The notes under the pieces: generated by a model
What the model was told of the DNA's origin: nothing
The model's input: the letters and a program-made list of their open reading frames with translations, nothing else
Databases searched by the model: none
Position numbers and translations under genes: made by a program
From: Candidatus Bathyarchaeota archaeon
GTDB lineage: Archaea > Asgardarchaeota > Lokiarchaeia > Sigyniarchaeales > Sigyniarchaeaceae
Length of the DNA: 11,708 nucleotides
NCBI GenBank assembly: GCA_014729935.1
Contig: WJJB01000472.1
Span: forward strand, 1 to 11,708
Reading direction: 5' to 3'
Shown here: positions 1 to 6,366 of the stretch, one piece after another
Position numbering within the stretch: the first letter of the stretch is position 1
Layout: every line of letters begins with the position of its first letter

Positions 1-2235
1 CCAAGTATTCCTTCCCCACCTTCAGTTCCCAGTATACCGGCGCCCCCATCGGCTCCATCGGCACCGGAACCCGCCAAGCCACCGGAACCTGAATACGAGA
101 TCGTGACTGAGACGGAATGGGAACTAATACCCAACCAAGTGGATTCGTATGGTGTATTGGTCGTGGATGAAAGCGGGAACGCTGTGTTTGGCATGGATGC
201 AGAGGGATACCCCTTGGATTCAACAGGCCAATCCTTCACGAGCGCGCAGTATAACGAGGTAACGGTGGAAAAGAAGGTTCCAATTGCAAGTGCAGAAGCT
301 GGGGAGCCAAAGGAAATGATCCAGATCTTGGTTCCAAATCAAGTTGATGGTTATGGTGTGGAAATCGTTGATGCAAACAGCAATCCCGTATACGGGATGG
401 ACGATAGTGGATGGTATGCCTTGGATTCAACTGGAAATCCCTTCGAACAAACACAATGGATGGAAGTTGAAAAGGAGAAGGAACCTGAAAAGGGACCATT
501 CCCACCGAACATGATGGATGACTTCGGGCAGGCAGTCACGGACGAAAACGGATTCGCCATCTACGGGAGTGACGAGTACAACCAGCCACTCGATCCAAAC
601 GGCAAAGGAGTGTGGTGGGAGGGATCATCCAGACCGAAATATCCAGACATGATTGATATTAGCCAGCTGGCACAGGAAACAAGCGGGATCATTCTCACGC
701 CCCGTATCGATAATAAAGCAGTGGATCATGTAGTACTCTCCGCGGAGAATGTAGAATCTCTAAGCTTGTATGAGGGTATGCTTGTGGAATTCCAAGATCA
801 CAAGACCCGTGGTCGTGGAGCTGCCAGGATAAAGACTGGCAACGTGAAAAATAACATCATCGTCATGTCCCAGGATGCGTATGACGCGGCAGACATCGTG
901 GAAAAGGATGATGTTGTCGTTTATTCTGCTGAACCCCCCATTGAAAAAAGGGAATTAATGGAAGTCAACGTTGAGTTGGTTGATGATTTCGGTGGAAAAT
1001 GTGCCATATCACCCCGCCTCTCAATATCCCTTGATCTTGGCGGCCGGTCAGAGAATCAAGTCCTTGCCTTCGAAGACCCACTCACCGGTGCCTTCGGGGC
1101 TGCAAAAGTGGATATCAATCCCGAACTTCCAGAAGATACCATGCAAATTGATTCAGAAATATACGAAGCGAGCGGCATTGGTGCTGATTCCGTTGAAGTG
1201 AAGATTAACAGGCGCACCATCATCCCATTGCAAGAAATCACCGTTGGCGTAAATCCGCTGGAAGGTGATCAAGTTTGGGATGTGTTATCCAAGGCAAGGC
1301 GATTCATCGGAAACCTGAAATCATGGTTAAGCAACTACATTGTTTTCAAGGATCTCAAGCTTCGCTGGAAAACTGCAGAAGCTGCCATCAAAATCTTGGA
1401 AAGCACCCCTGACTTATCCGGTGATGTATTGGCACAGGTTCAACCTACCACGAACGTCTTGTTAAAGCCTGAAGGGCTCGTGACCTTCAACGCTATTCTC
1501 ATCATTGATATTTCACGCAGCATGATGGCAAGGGACCTGGAAATTGCGCAAATTGGACCTGCAATAGAAGGAATCAAAGCAGCAATGGCATCGAAAGAAA
1601 TACAAGAATTTCTCAAGAAATTCAAGGAAGGAACCAACGTCCCGAGACGCTTGGGCGCTGCATTTGCAGCCATACTGTTCCTTGCCGAGAAAGTGGGAAG
1701 GGGATTCGGTGAGAAGGTTTCAATTATCAGGTTCGCAGACGTGGCAGATACCTTACAATTTGATGGATCACCCTTCATGGAGGGATCAAGCGGTGCCAAG
1801 GACGTTCTCGAACGTGCTGCAAAGAATATCGTGGAGAATATCGGCAACTCTTACGGGCAAGCAACGAACATGGGTCAAGCCATGTTGCAAGCACAGGAAC
1901 TCATCTACCAAATGCAAGACATGGAGGGTGGCGAAGAACAAGCCAAGCCGGTCATGGTCATTTTGCTCACGGACGGGTACCCGACCGATGGTGATAATTT
2001 CAGCATTGCCGTGCAGGAGCTTGCAAAGAACCAGAACGTCGTTTTTTACATCCTGGGCTTGGGTTCACCAAATGTCGAGATGATGACCAAGGCAGCCGCC
2101 ATGTGCGGTGGGGAGTTTTACATGCCCGAGGACGCGGGTAAATTACTCATCTGGTATTCCAAGAGGGCTCGTGACCTGCAGGTAAAGCTCAAGTCACACA
2201 AGAGTCAAGAATCGGAAGAGGAGGAAATGTTCTAA
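1..2235 (+). CDS. vWA-domain protein with CDC48-N-like barrels and N-terminal tandem repeats (5'-partial)
   Basis: The reading frame is open to the first base of the window, so the gene begins upstream; the GTG at 103 is an internal codon. 744 residues are visible. Residues 1-35 are rich in Pro, Ser and Ala and look like a flexible linker. Three tandem repeats follow (about residues 40-88, 109-158, 165-210), sharing PNQVD/PNMMD, YGV/FGQ, a V(F/Y)GMD-like core and (L)DSTG/LDPNG. Residues about 225-310 and 320-400 resemble double-psi beta-barrels of the CDC48 N-domain kind. A helical linker leads to a vWA domain (about 495-690) with a complete metal-dependent adhesion site: DISRS at 503-507, Thr622 in ATNMG, and Asp658 in LLTDG. 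The tail is acidic. No signal peptide or membrane segment is seen, but the N-terminus is missing. A cytoplasmic scaffold or Mg-dependent assembly role is inference; the precise function is unknown. Confidence 0.85.
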   Translation, partial: PSIPSPPSVPSIPAPPSAPSAPEPAKPPEPEYEIVTETEWELIPNQVDSYGVLVVDESGNAVFGMDAEGYPLDSTGQSFTSAQYNEVTVEKKVPIASAEAGEPKEMIQILVPNQVDGYGVEIVDANSNPVYGMDDSGWYALDSTGNPFEQTQWMEVEKEKEPEKGPFPPNMMDDFGQAVTDENGFAIYGSDEYNQPLDPNGKGVWWEGSSRPKYPDMIDISQLAQETSGIILTPRIDNKAVDHVVLSAENVESLSLYEGMLVEFQDHKTRGRGAARIKTGNVKNNIIVMSQDAYDAADIVEKDDVVVYSAEPPIEKRELMEVNVELVDDFGGKCAISPRLSISLDLGGRSENQVLAFEDPLTGAFGAAKVDINPELPEDTMQIDSEIYEASGIGADSVEVKINRRTIIPLQEITVGVNPLEGDQVWDVLSKARRFIGNLKSWLSNYIVFKDLKLRWKTAEAAIKILESTPDLSGDVLAQVQPTTNVLLKPEGLVTFNAILIIDISRSMMARDLEIAQIGPAIEGIKAAMASKEIQEFLKKFKEGTNVPRRLGAAFAAILFLAEKVGRGFGEKVSIIRFADVADTLQFDGSPFMEGSSGAKDVLERAAKNIVENIGNSYGQATNMGQAMLQAQELIYQMQDMEGGEEQAKPVMVILLTDGYPTDGDNFSIAVQELAKNQNVVFYILGLGSPNVEMMTKAAAMCGGEFYMPEDAGKLLIWYSKRARDLQVKLKSHKSQESEEEEMF
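121..630 (+). repeat. three tandem protein-level repeats in the vWA gene
   Basis: Three copies of a module of about 45 residues begin near 121, 325 and 496. They share a PNQVD-like opening, a (Y/F)G pair, a core such as GMD (first two) or GSD (third), and a closing DSTG or DPNG turn. Linkers are charged (VEKK, EKEKEPEK). The DNA has diverged, so this is an old duplication kept at protein level. Short beta-rich binding modules are a plausible reading; I do not recognise the family. Confidence 0.7.
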
Positions 2236-2244
2236 AACTCCATC

Positions 2245-2265
2245 TTCTTTTTTTAATCCCTTTTT
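2245..2265 (+). terminator. T-run terminator after the vWA gene
   Basis: Two T-tracts (seven T at 2248-2254, five T at 2261-2265) lie 12-30 nt after the stop codon. Archaeal RNA polymerase commonly terminates at such tracts without a hairpin. The downstream gene is convergent, which fits. Confidence 0.6.
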
Positions 2266-2276
2266 CACCCTCTCAT

Positions 2277-2303
2277 GGTTGCAGGCGACATGACTTGGCA
2301 ACC
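2277..2303. other. inverted repeat in the convergent gap
   Basis: GGTTGC (2277-2282) and GCAACC (2298-2303) form a 6-bp stem with a 15-nt loop between the two convergent genes. It may help end the copA transcript, but no T-run follows on the minus strand, so the role is uncertain. Confidence 0.3.
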
Positions 2304-2339
2304 TTAATGCGATTTTCTTTTCCAAAAGCGGTATTTTCC

Positions 2340-2525
2340 CTATTCCTTGACATGCATTGGTTCGCCATGATGCTCGGGTATTTCTTGCTTCCCGCAATCG
2401 GGTCCCATCCAACAAACGAGCATGTTGACACCGTCGACTTCTTCGACGTGCATTGGTTTCCCGCAGTGCATGGGAACCGGCATGGTTTCATCGCATGATT
2501 CGCAAGCAAGTCTTTTTTCTTCCAT
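2340..2525 (-). other. possible in-frame internal translation start giving a free 61-aa Cys-rich protein
   Basis: Inside copA an ATG at 2525 is preceded by AAAGGAG (2534-2540 on the minus strand) with 8 nt of spacing, a near-ideal Shine-Dalgarno site. Translation from it would give MEEKRLACESC onward, which is exactly the second Cys-rich domain plus four leader residues. The start falls at the domain border after a low-complexity linker. It could supply a soluble metallochaperone besides the fused domain, or mark a former separate gene now fused. Sequence alone cannot show that it is used. Confidence 0.4.
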
Positions 2526-5273
2526 GGTATCATCTCCTTTAGTGTAACCATTCATTTTCTTCGTTTCAGTTGATTCACGACCAGTAGATTCATCAATCGG
2601 TGCTCGGGTGGTGATTTCCATCGGAGACCCACAATGAGTTGGAATATCCTGTTTCCCGCAATCTGGCCCCATCCAGCAGGTCAACTTTTCCTGTCCTGCC
2701 ACTTCTTCAACATGCATTGGTTTTCCACAATGATGAGGGACGGAGCGCGTTGCATCGCAATGCTGGCACTCTAAAACCTTTCCATTATTGTCTTCTTCCG
2801 AAGCCCCCTGCATTTCGTGAGGCGAACTTGATTGTTCTTGAGCAGATCCTGGTGAGGGATCACTTGTCGATGTTTCCCTTGATTCATATGCAGAGGGGGT
2901 ATATCGTTTCATTAGCAGTGAAAAACTGACCACGGTTACAGAAGACATCGCCATTGCCAAACCGGCAAATTCCGGGGCAAATAATCCGAAAATGGCTACG
3001 GGTATCAAGATGATGTTGTAAATGAATGCCCAGAACAGGTTCAACTTGATCTGTTTCAGAACGCGCCTGCTGAGTTGTACCCCAGCCACCACATCCAGTG
3101 GATCATCTTTCATGATGATGATTTCGCCGCTGTCAATGGCAACATCCGTTCCACCGCCCATGGCAATTCCAACATCTGCTTGAGCCAATGCAGGAGCGTC
3201 ATTGATACCATCACCCGTGAATCCTAGCACATGTCCCTCTTCTTGGAGTTCTTTCACCTTTCCAGCCTTCTCCGCTGGTAAAACGCGAGCCTTGACATCA
3301 TTGATCCCGATTTCATCTGCAATGGTTCTTGCGGTTATTTCATTGTCCCCCGTGACCATGATGCTTTTGATACCCATTTTTTCTAAAGCCATTATCGCAG
3401 GCTTTGCAGTGTCCCTGATGGTATCAGAAATGCCGATAATTCCAGTTACCTTCTTTTCCTTCCCAACAAGCACGACGGTTTTTCCCTTTGCTTCCAGTGC
3501 ATTTATCTTCTCCTTCACTCGTTGGCTCACCGTGATACCCGCGTCTTGAAGGAATTGGAGATTGCCCACGTGGATTTCCTGCCCTTGCAAGACCCCCACC
3601 ACACCTTTTCCCTCCACGGTGTTAAAATGTTCCACTTCACCCAAATCTACTTCCCTTTCAATAGCAGCATTTTCGATCGCTTCGGCAAGCGGGTGCTGAG
3701 AATTGTGCTCGATACTAGCAGCAATTTGGAGCATTTTTGCTCTATCTTCAACGGGGAAACCTTCCATCGTGATGGCATCTGTGACCACCGGTTTCCCGAT
3801 GGTTAAGGTCCCAGTCTTGTCAAAGAGCATCGTATCCAAGTCTCGCGCCTTTTCCAGTACTTCACCATTGCGTATCAAGATTCCTAATTCTGCCCCACGG
3901 CCTATGCCAACGGTTACAGCAGTTGGGGTTGCCAATCCCAGTGCACACGGGCACGCGATCACCAGGATGGTGATGAGAATGGTAAGTGCTGTTATGAACT
4001 CGAACCCTGAAATGAGGTACACGAAAAAAGTTCCAAGTGCAATGGCAAGAACAACCGGGATGAAATACGTGACAGCCGCATCAGCTAATTTCTGGATCGG
4101 GGGTTTAGATCCTTGCGCTTCCCGGACTAACTTGATGATTTGCGAGATCATGGTATCCTTGCCCACTTTTCTTGCCTTGAAATGGAGGACAGCATTCTTG
4201 TTGATCGTGCCACCGTACACGAGGTCCCCTTTTCCCTTTAAAACTGGTATTGGTTCACCGGTTACCATTGACTCGTCCACGTGACTGGAACCTTTCGATA
4301 TCTCGCCATCTGCAGGGACCTTTTCACCAGGTTTCACCACGACCGTGTCGCCAACCTTGATGTCTTCAGCGAGTATGACCTGTTCGGTTCCATCCCGGAT
4401 AACCGTTGCTTCTTTTGCCTGCAGGGTCATGAGTTTCTTGATGGCTTCCGATGTTTTTCCCTTAGCCTTGGACTCGAGGAACCTTCCAAGCATGAGGAAC
4501 CCCGCGAGCATGACGGCAGAATCAAAAAATAGGAATTCCAATGTCAAGATCCCGGTGGTACCGAGGATGCTGGCAACGAAAGCCACGCCCATGCCCATCG
4601 CATACATAACGTCCATGTTTAATGTGCGATTCTTGAGCGAGATGAACGCGGCCTTGAAAATGGTGAATCCAGAGTACACGAAAGCGGGAGTTGATACAAT
4701 TAACGTGATCCAGGCAAGTAACTCACTTGGGGGCAAGACAAACATCAAGAAGAATAGCCCAAAACCGACAACCAATCCAACGCTGAACCGCCATTTCTTG
4801 TCTTTCAAATCGGCTTGCTGTACCTTCTCTGCAGCATCCAACCCGCCATCCTCGACCAATCCCAAGAACTCGTAACCTGCTTCCTTGATAGCTTCTTTCA
4901 TGTCTGATATCGAGGTTTTCACGGGATCATGGATAATGTTGGCGGATTCGCTGTTTAAATTCACGGTTACCGCCCGAACGCCATCAAGACCGCCCAAGAC
5001 ACGTTCCAAGGTGGAAACGCATGATGCGCAGTGCATCCCCCCGATTTGGATCTCGGTGGAATCTCGCACGATAGAGTATCCCAAATCACTGATAACCCTC
5101 TCGATTTCCTCGTCATTATCCTTCCCGGGATCTACTGCAATTCTTGCGGTTTCGTCCCCAAGATTAACGTTCACCGAATTAACTCCATCCACCTTTCTGA
5201 CTGCCTTTTCAATGGACGCAACGCAACCGGCACAGGTCATTCCAGAAATTTTCAATTCTTTGTGTTCGCTCAT
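2340..5273 (-). CDS. copA: Cu(I)-exporting P1B-type ATPase with Cys-rich C-terminal tail
   Basis: ATP-driven Cu(I) efflux pump of the cytoplasmic membrane, 977 residues from the chosen start. Two heavy-metal-associated domains come first (GMTCAGC at 11-17, GMHCASC at 79-85). The P-type core follows: TGEP actuator loop, metal-site CPC at 441-443, phosphorylated Asp485 in DKTGTLT, HPLAEAI in the nucleotide domain, and hinge GDGINDAP near 687. YN and MxxSS in the last two membrane helices fit the Cu(I) subgroup. After the last helix there is a Ser/Pro-rich linker and two 52-residue Cys/His/Met domains, giving about 150 residues beyond a typical CopA. The frame is open to an ATG at 5399, but that adds 42 residues lying upstream of and across a TATA box at 5340-5348, so I start at 5273. 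No copper regulator gene is in the window. Confidence 0.95.
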   Translation of the reverse strand: MSEHKELKISGMTCAGCVASIEKAVRKVDGVNSVNVNLGDETARIAVDPGKDNDEEIERVISDLGYSIVRDSTEIQIGGMHCASCVSTLERVLGGLDGVRAVTVNLNSESANIIHDPVKTSISDMKEAIKEAGYEFLGLVEDGGLDAAEKVQQADLKDKKWRFSVGLVVGFGLFFLMFVLPPSELLAWITLIVSTPAFVYSGFTIFKAAFISLKNRTLNMDVMYAMGMGVAFVASILGTTGILTLEFLFFDSAVMLAGFLMLGRFLESKAKGKTSEAIKKLMTLQAKEATVIRDGTEQVILAEDIKVGDTVVVKPGEKVPADGEISKGSSHVDESMVTGEPIPVLKGKGDLVYGGTINKNAVLHFKARKVGKDTMISQIIKLVREAQGSKPPIQKLADAAVTYFIPVVLAIALGTFFVYLISGFEFITALTILITILVIACPCALGLATPTAVTVGIGRGAELGILIRNGEVLEKARDLDTMLFDKTGTLTIGKPVVTDAITMEGFPVEDRAKMLQIAASIEHNSQHPLAEAIENAAIEREVDLGEVEHFNTVEGKGVVGVLQGQEIHVGNLQFLQDAGITVSQRVKEKINALEAKGKTVVLVGKEKKVTGIIGISDTIRDTAKPAIMALEKMGIKSIMVTGDNEITARTIADEIGINDVKARVLPAEKAGKVKELQEEGHVLGFTGDGINDAPALAQADVGIAMGGGTDVAIDSGEIIIMKDDPLDVVAGVQLSRRVLKQIKLNLFWAFIYNIILIPVAIFGLFAPEFAGLAMAMSSVTVVSFSLLMKRYTPSAYESRETSTSDPSPGSAQEQSSSPHEMQGASEEDNNGKVLECQHCDATRSVPHHCGKPMHVEEVAGQEKLTCWMGPDCGKQDIPTHCGSPMEITTRAPIDESTGRESTETKKMNGYTKGDDTMEEKRLACESCDETMPVPMHCGKPMHVEEVDGVNMLVCWMGPDCGKQEIPEHHGEPMHVKE
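2355..2774 (-). repeat. two tandem Cys/His/Met-rich domains at the CopA C-terminus
   Basis: Two domains of 52 codons each (2619-2774 and 2355-2510) share HCGKPMHVEEV and CWMGPDCGKQ. Each has two half-repeats of the form C-x(2-5)-C, a (V/I)P-x-H, then CGxPM, so the tail holds four half-repeats. The final one has His in place of its last Cys (EHHGEPM). The DNA differs at many synonymous positions, so the duplication is old and the protein has been conserved. Clustered Cys, His and Met suit soft-metal binding such as Cu(I) or Zn; which metal is inference. Confidence 0.8.
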
Positions 5274-5339
5274 TGCTGAAAAACTCGCCTTGCTCGTATT
5301 ATCTTCATGTAATTTCCCAACAAAAATCTCCTTGTTTCG

Positions 5340-5348
5340 ATTTATAAT
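5340..5348 (-). promoter_or_regulatory. TATA box of copA
   Basis: The minus strand reads ATTATAAAT here. Transcription would start about 25 nt downstream, near 5320, leaving a leader of about 45-50 nt before the ATG at 5273. No strong Shine-Dalgarno precedes that ATG. Confidence 0.55.
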
Positions 5349-5520
5349 CCAAGACGTGATGCGGCTTATCACGCTCCATCCAAGCAGGTATTTTCCCATG
5401 TGGTGTATGCAGGTTTCACCCGATCTTCTTTAATTCCCTTTTTCCTGGGAAACCTATCCATGTTAGCCATGGACGTTCTCCTCTTGCTCTTAGCATGCAT
5501 CATCCATGCAGCTCATCAAG

Positions 5521-5528
5521 TATTAAAT
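5521..5528 (+). promoter_or_regulatory. TATA-like element upstream of tRNA-Leu
   Basis: TATTAAAT lies 49-56 nt upstream of the mature tRNA 5' end. A start about 25 nt downstream would leave a short 5' leader for RNase P to remove. Confidence 0.4.
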
Positions 5529-5600
5529 CCACGGGCGACATGTCAATCTTGGCTTACGAGGAAAGAACGCTTCATTGCAGAGGTAGCCAAGCCCGGTCAA

Positions 5601-5631
5601 TCGGGACAACAATCCAAAGGGTCAAAACCAT
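5601..5631 (+). other. D-loop insertion, probable non-canonical tRNA intron
   Basis: 31 nt separate GGTCAA (5595-5600) from AGGC (5632-5635), which would be contiguous in a normal archaeal tRNA-Leu D-arm. Cutting at AA|T and AT|A restores A21 and the D-stem. Possible pairs are GGT (5595-5597) with ACC (5627-5629) and GAC (5605-5607) with GTC (5621-5623). That is only a weak, relaxed splicing motif, so the exact boundaries are uncertain. Confidence 0.7.
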
Positions 5632-5678
5632 AGGCGCGGGACTTAAGATCCCGTCCCGTAGGGGTCCGCGGGTTCGAA

Positions 5679-5709
5679 TCTCCGTGTGCATCGAGCACCG
5701 GGGCGACAT
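5679..5709 (+). other. T-loop tRNA intron with bulge-helix-bulge motif (position 59/60)
   Basis: The insertion forms a clear BHB. The T-stem is the outer helix. TTCG (5673-5676) pairs with CGAC (5704-5707) at three of four positions. Bulges are AA|T (5677-5679) and AT|G (5708-5710). The inner helix is CTCCG with CGGGG, then a one-nt bulge, then GTGC with GCAC around loop ATCGA. Cutting after the second base of each bulge removes 31 nt and leaves T-loop TTCGAAG. Confidence 0.85.
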
Positions 5710-5768
5710 GCCCGCCCTCTGCACTATTTCCTCTAGCTTCCAGTGGCATTGCAACCCAGTGATACCAC

Positions 5769-6296
5769 GTGAAGTCAATTGACAAGATATTGGAACATGC
5801 AAGAAGAGTGCTAGTGATTTGTCTTGGTAATACCTGCAGGTCACCAGCAGCCGAAGGTTTATTGCGTAAATTCGCCAAGGATTACTTCCCTGATGCTATT
5901 TTCAAGGAATTGGTGATAGAATCTGCCGGCTTGAATTCACACTTTACCACGGCGCAACCAGGGTCAATAAAGTGGGTAAAGGCTTTAGAAGGTGAAGATA
6001 TCAGTTCTCACGAGTCGAGGCAAGTTACCAAGGAAATGCTCCAATTGGCAGACTTGGTCTTGGTCATGGAATATTCAATGAAAGGACGGCTGCTCTCGCT
6101 AGCACCTAACATGAAGGGGCTCGGGGATAAGATTTTTGGATTCAAGGATCCATGCATAGAAGAATTAGGAGCCACGCACCCAGACGTGCTCGATCCCTTT
6201 ATGAGGGGAGACGAGATCTATCGAAAGGTCGTGACAGAGATCCGGGATCATGCCAAATGCATCGCCTGCAAGTGGTCAAGGAGATTAAAGGTTTAA
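5769..6296 (+). CDS. low-molecular-weight protein tyrosine phosphatase
   Basis: Small cytoplasmic phosphatase of 175 residues that removes phosphate from phosphotyrosine through a cysteine-phosphate intermediate. The P-loop CLGNTCRSP carries nucleophile Cys18 and Arg24; the general acid is Asp142 in the DPF loop. Length is slightly above the usual 140-160 because of a short N-terminal extension. The GTG start is set by an in-frame TGA at 5760-5762, and no Shine-Dalgarno is visible before it. The paired redox cysteines of thioredoxin-coupled arsenate reductases are not apparent, so a phosphatase is preferred over ArsC. The gene begins 45 nt after the tRNA and may share its transcript. Its target is unknown; the next two genes are candidates only by position. 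Confidence 0.9.
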   Translation: MKSIDKILEHARRVLVICLGNTCRSPAAEGLLRKFAKDYFPDAIFKELVIESAGLNSHFTTAQPGSIKWVKALEGEDISSHESRQVTKEMLQLADLVLVMEYSMKGRLLSLAPNMKGLGDKIFGFKDPCIEELGATHPDVLDPFMRGDEIYRKVVTEIRDHAKCIACKWSRRLKV

Positions 6297-6320
6297 TAGG
6301 GCAACCATTTGTAACTAACT

Positions 6321-6354
6321 ATACCCGGTTGCATTTCCGGGTGGATACCGGTTG
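6321..6354 (+). promoter_or_regulatory. inverted and direct repeats upstream of the coiled-coil gene
   Basis: ACCCGG (6323-6328) and CCGGGT (6337-6342) form a perfect 6-bp inverted repeat with an 8-nt loop. CCGGTTG occurs twice (6325-6331, 6348-6354), 23 nt apart. A weak CTATACC just upstream could be a TATA element. Operator or leader hairpin are both possible. Confidence 0.4.
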
Positions 6355-6366
6355 GTGAATATCTCG

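Larger units (their letters stand above)
5274..5576. promoter_or_regulatory. divergent intergenic region between copA and tRNA-Leu
   Basis: About 300 bases without a gene. It holds the copA TATA box at 5340-5348 (minus strand) and a TATA-like TATTAAAT at 5521-5528 (plus strand) for the tRNA. AGGTTTC (5411-5417) and GAAACCT (5449-5455) are inverted 31 nt apart, and the second overlaps the near-palindrome TTTCCTGGGAAA (5441-5452). These lie 60-110 bp upstream of the copA TATA box and could bind a regulator; that is speculative. Confidence 0.45.
5577..5723 (+). tRNA. tRNA-Leu(UAA) with two 31-nt insertions (D-loop and T-loop)
   Basis: Acceptor stem GCAGAGG (5577-5583) pairs perfectly with CCTCTGC (5716-5722), followed by discriminator A5723, as expected for Leu. 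D-stem is GCC (5586-5588) with GGC (5633-5635). Anticodon stem CGGGA/TCCCG encloses CTTAAGA, giving anticodon TAA at 5644-5646. A long class II variable arm (CCC-GTA-GGG) fits Leu. T-stem GCGGG (5668-5672) pairs perfectly with CCCGC (5711-5715), but these lie 38 nt apart instead of 7. Removing 5601-5631 and 5679-5709 leaves an 85-nt tRNA with D-loop GGTCAA and T-loop TTCGAAG. CCA is not encoded. No intron sits at the usual anticodon-loop site. A scan ignoring introns could end it falsely at TGTGCA (5685-5690). Confidence 0.9.

Noticed and set aside
1440..1847. Minus-strand open frame of 135 codons inside the vWA gene
   Set aside because: It lies opposite the vWA domain, whose motifs are intact; the antisense product has no recognisable features.
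5274..5399. 42-residue N-terminal extension of CopA from an upstream ATG
   Set aside because: It shows no family similarity, and a TATA box at 5340-5348 on the same strand lies within it, so most of it would not be transcribed from that promoter.
3202..5433. A series of plus-strand open frames opposite copA (for example 3703-4284, 4345-4875, 4885-5433)
   Set aside because: They are antisense shadows of a clearly coding gene, with no recognisable domains and low-complexity Ser/Pro-rich products.
5577..5690. tRNA ending at TGTGCA (5685-5690) with a single long D-loop
   Set aside because: That 3' end mispairs with the acceptor and T-stems, while CCCGC-CCTCTGC at 5711-5722 pairs perfectly with both.
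5533..5710. Recurrent GGCGACATG at about 2284-2292, 5534-5542 and 5702-5710, with a related GCGACATG in the GH3 gene
   Set aside because: The contexts share nothing else; one copy is explained by the tRNA intron fold and one by coding sequence, so chance is adequate.
5769..6296. Thioredoxin-coupled arsenate reductase (ArsC) as the identity of the LMW phosphatase-fold protein
   Set aside because: The P-loop and DPF acid are typical of the phosphatase, and the extra redox cysteine pair is not evident; no ars genes are nearby.
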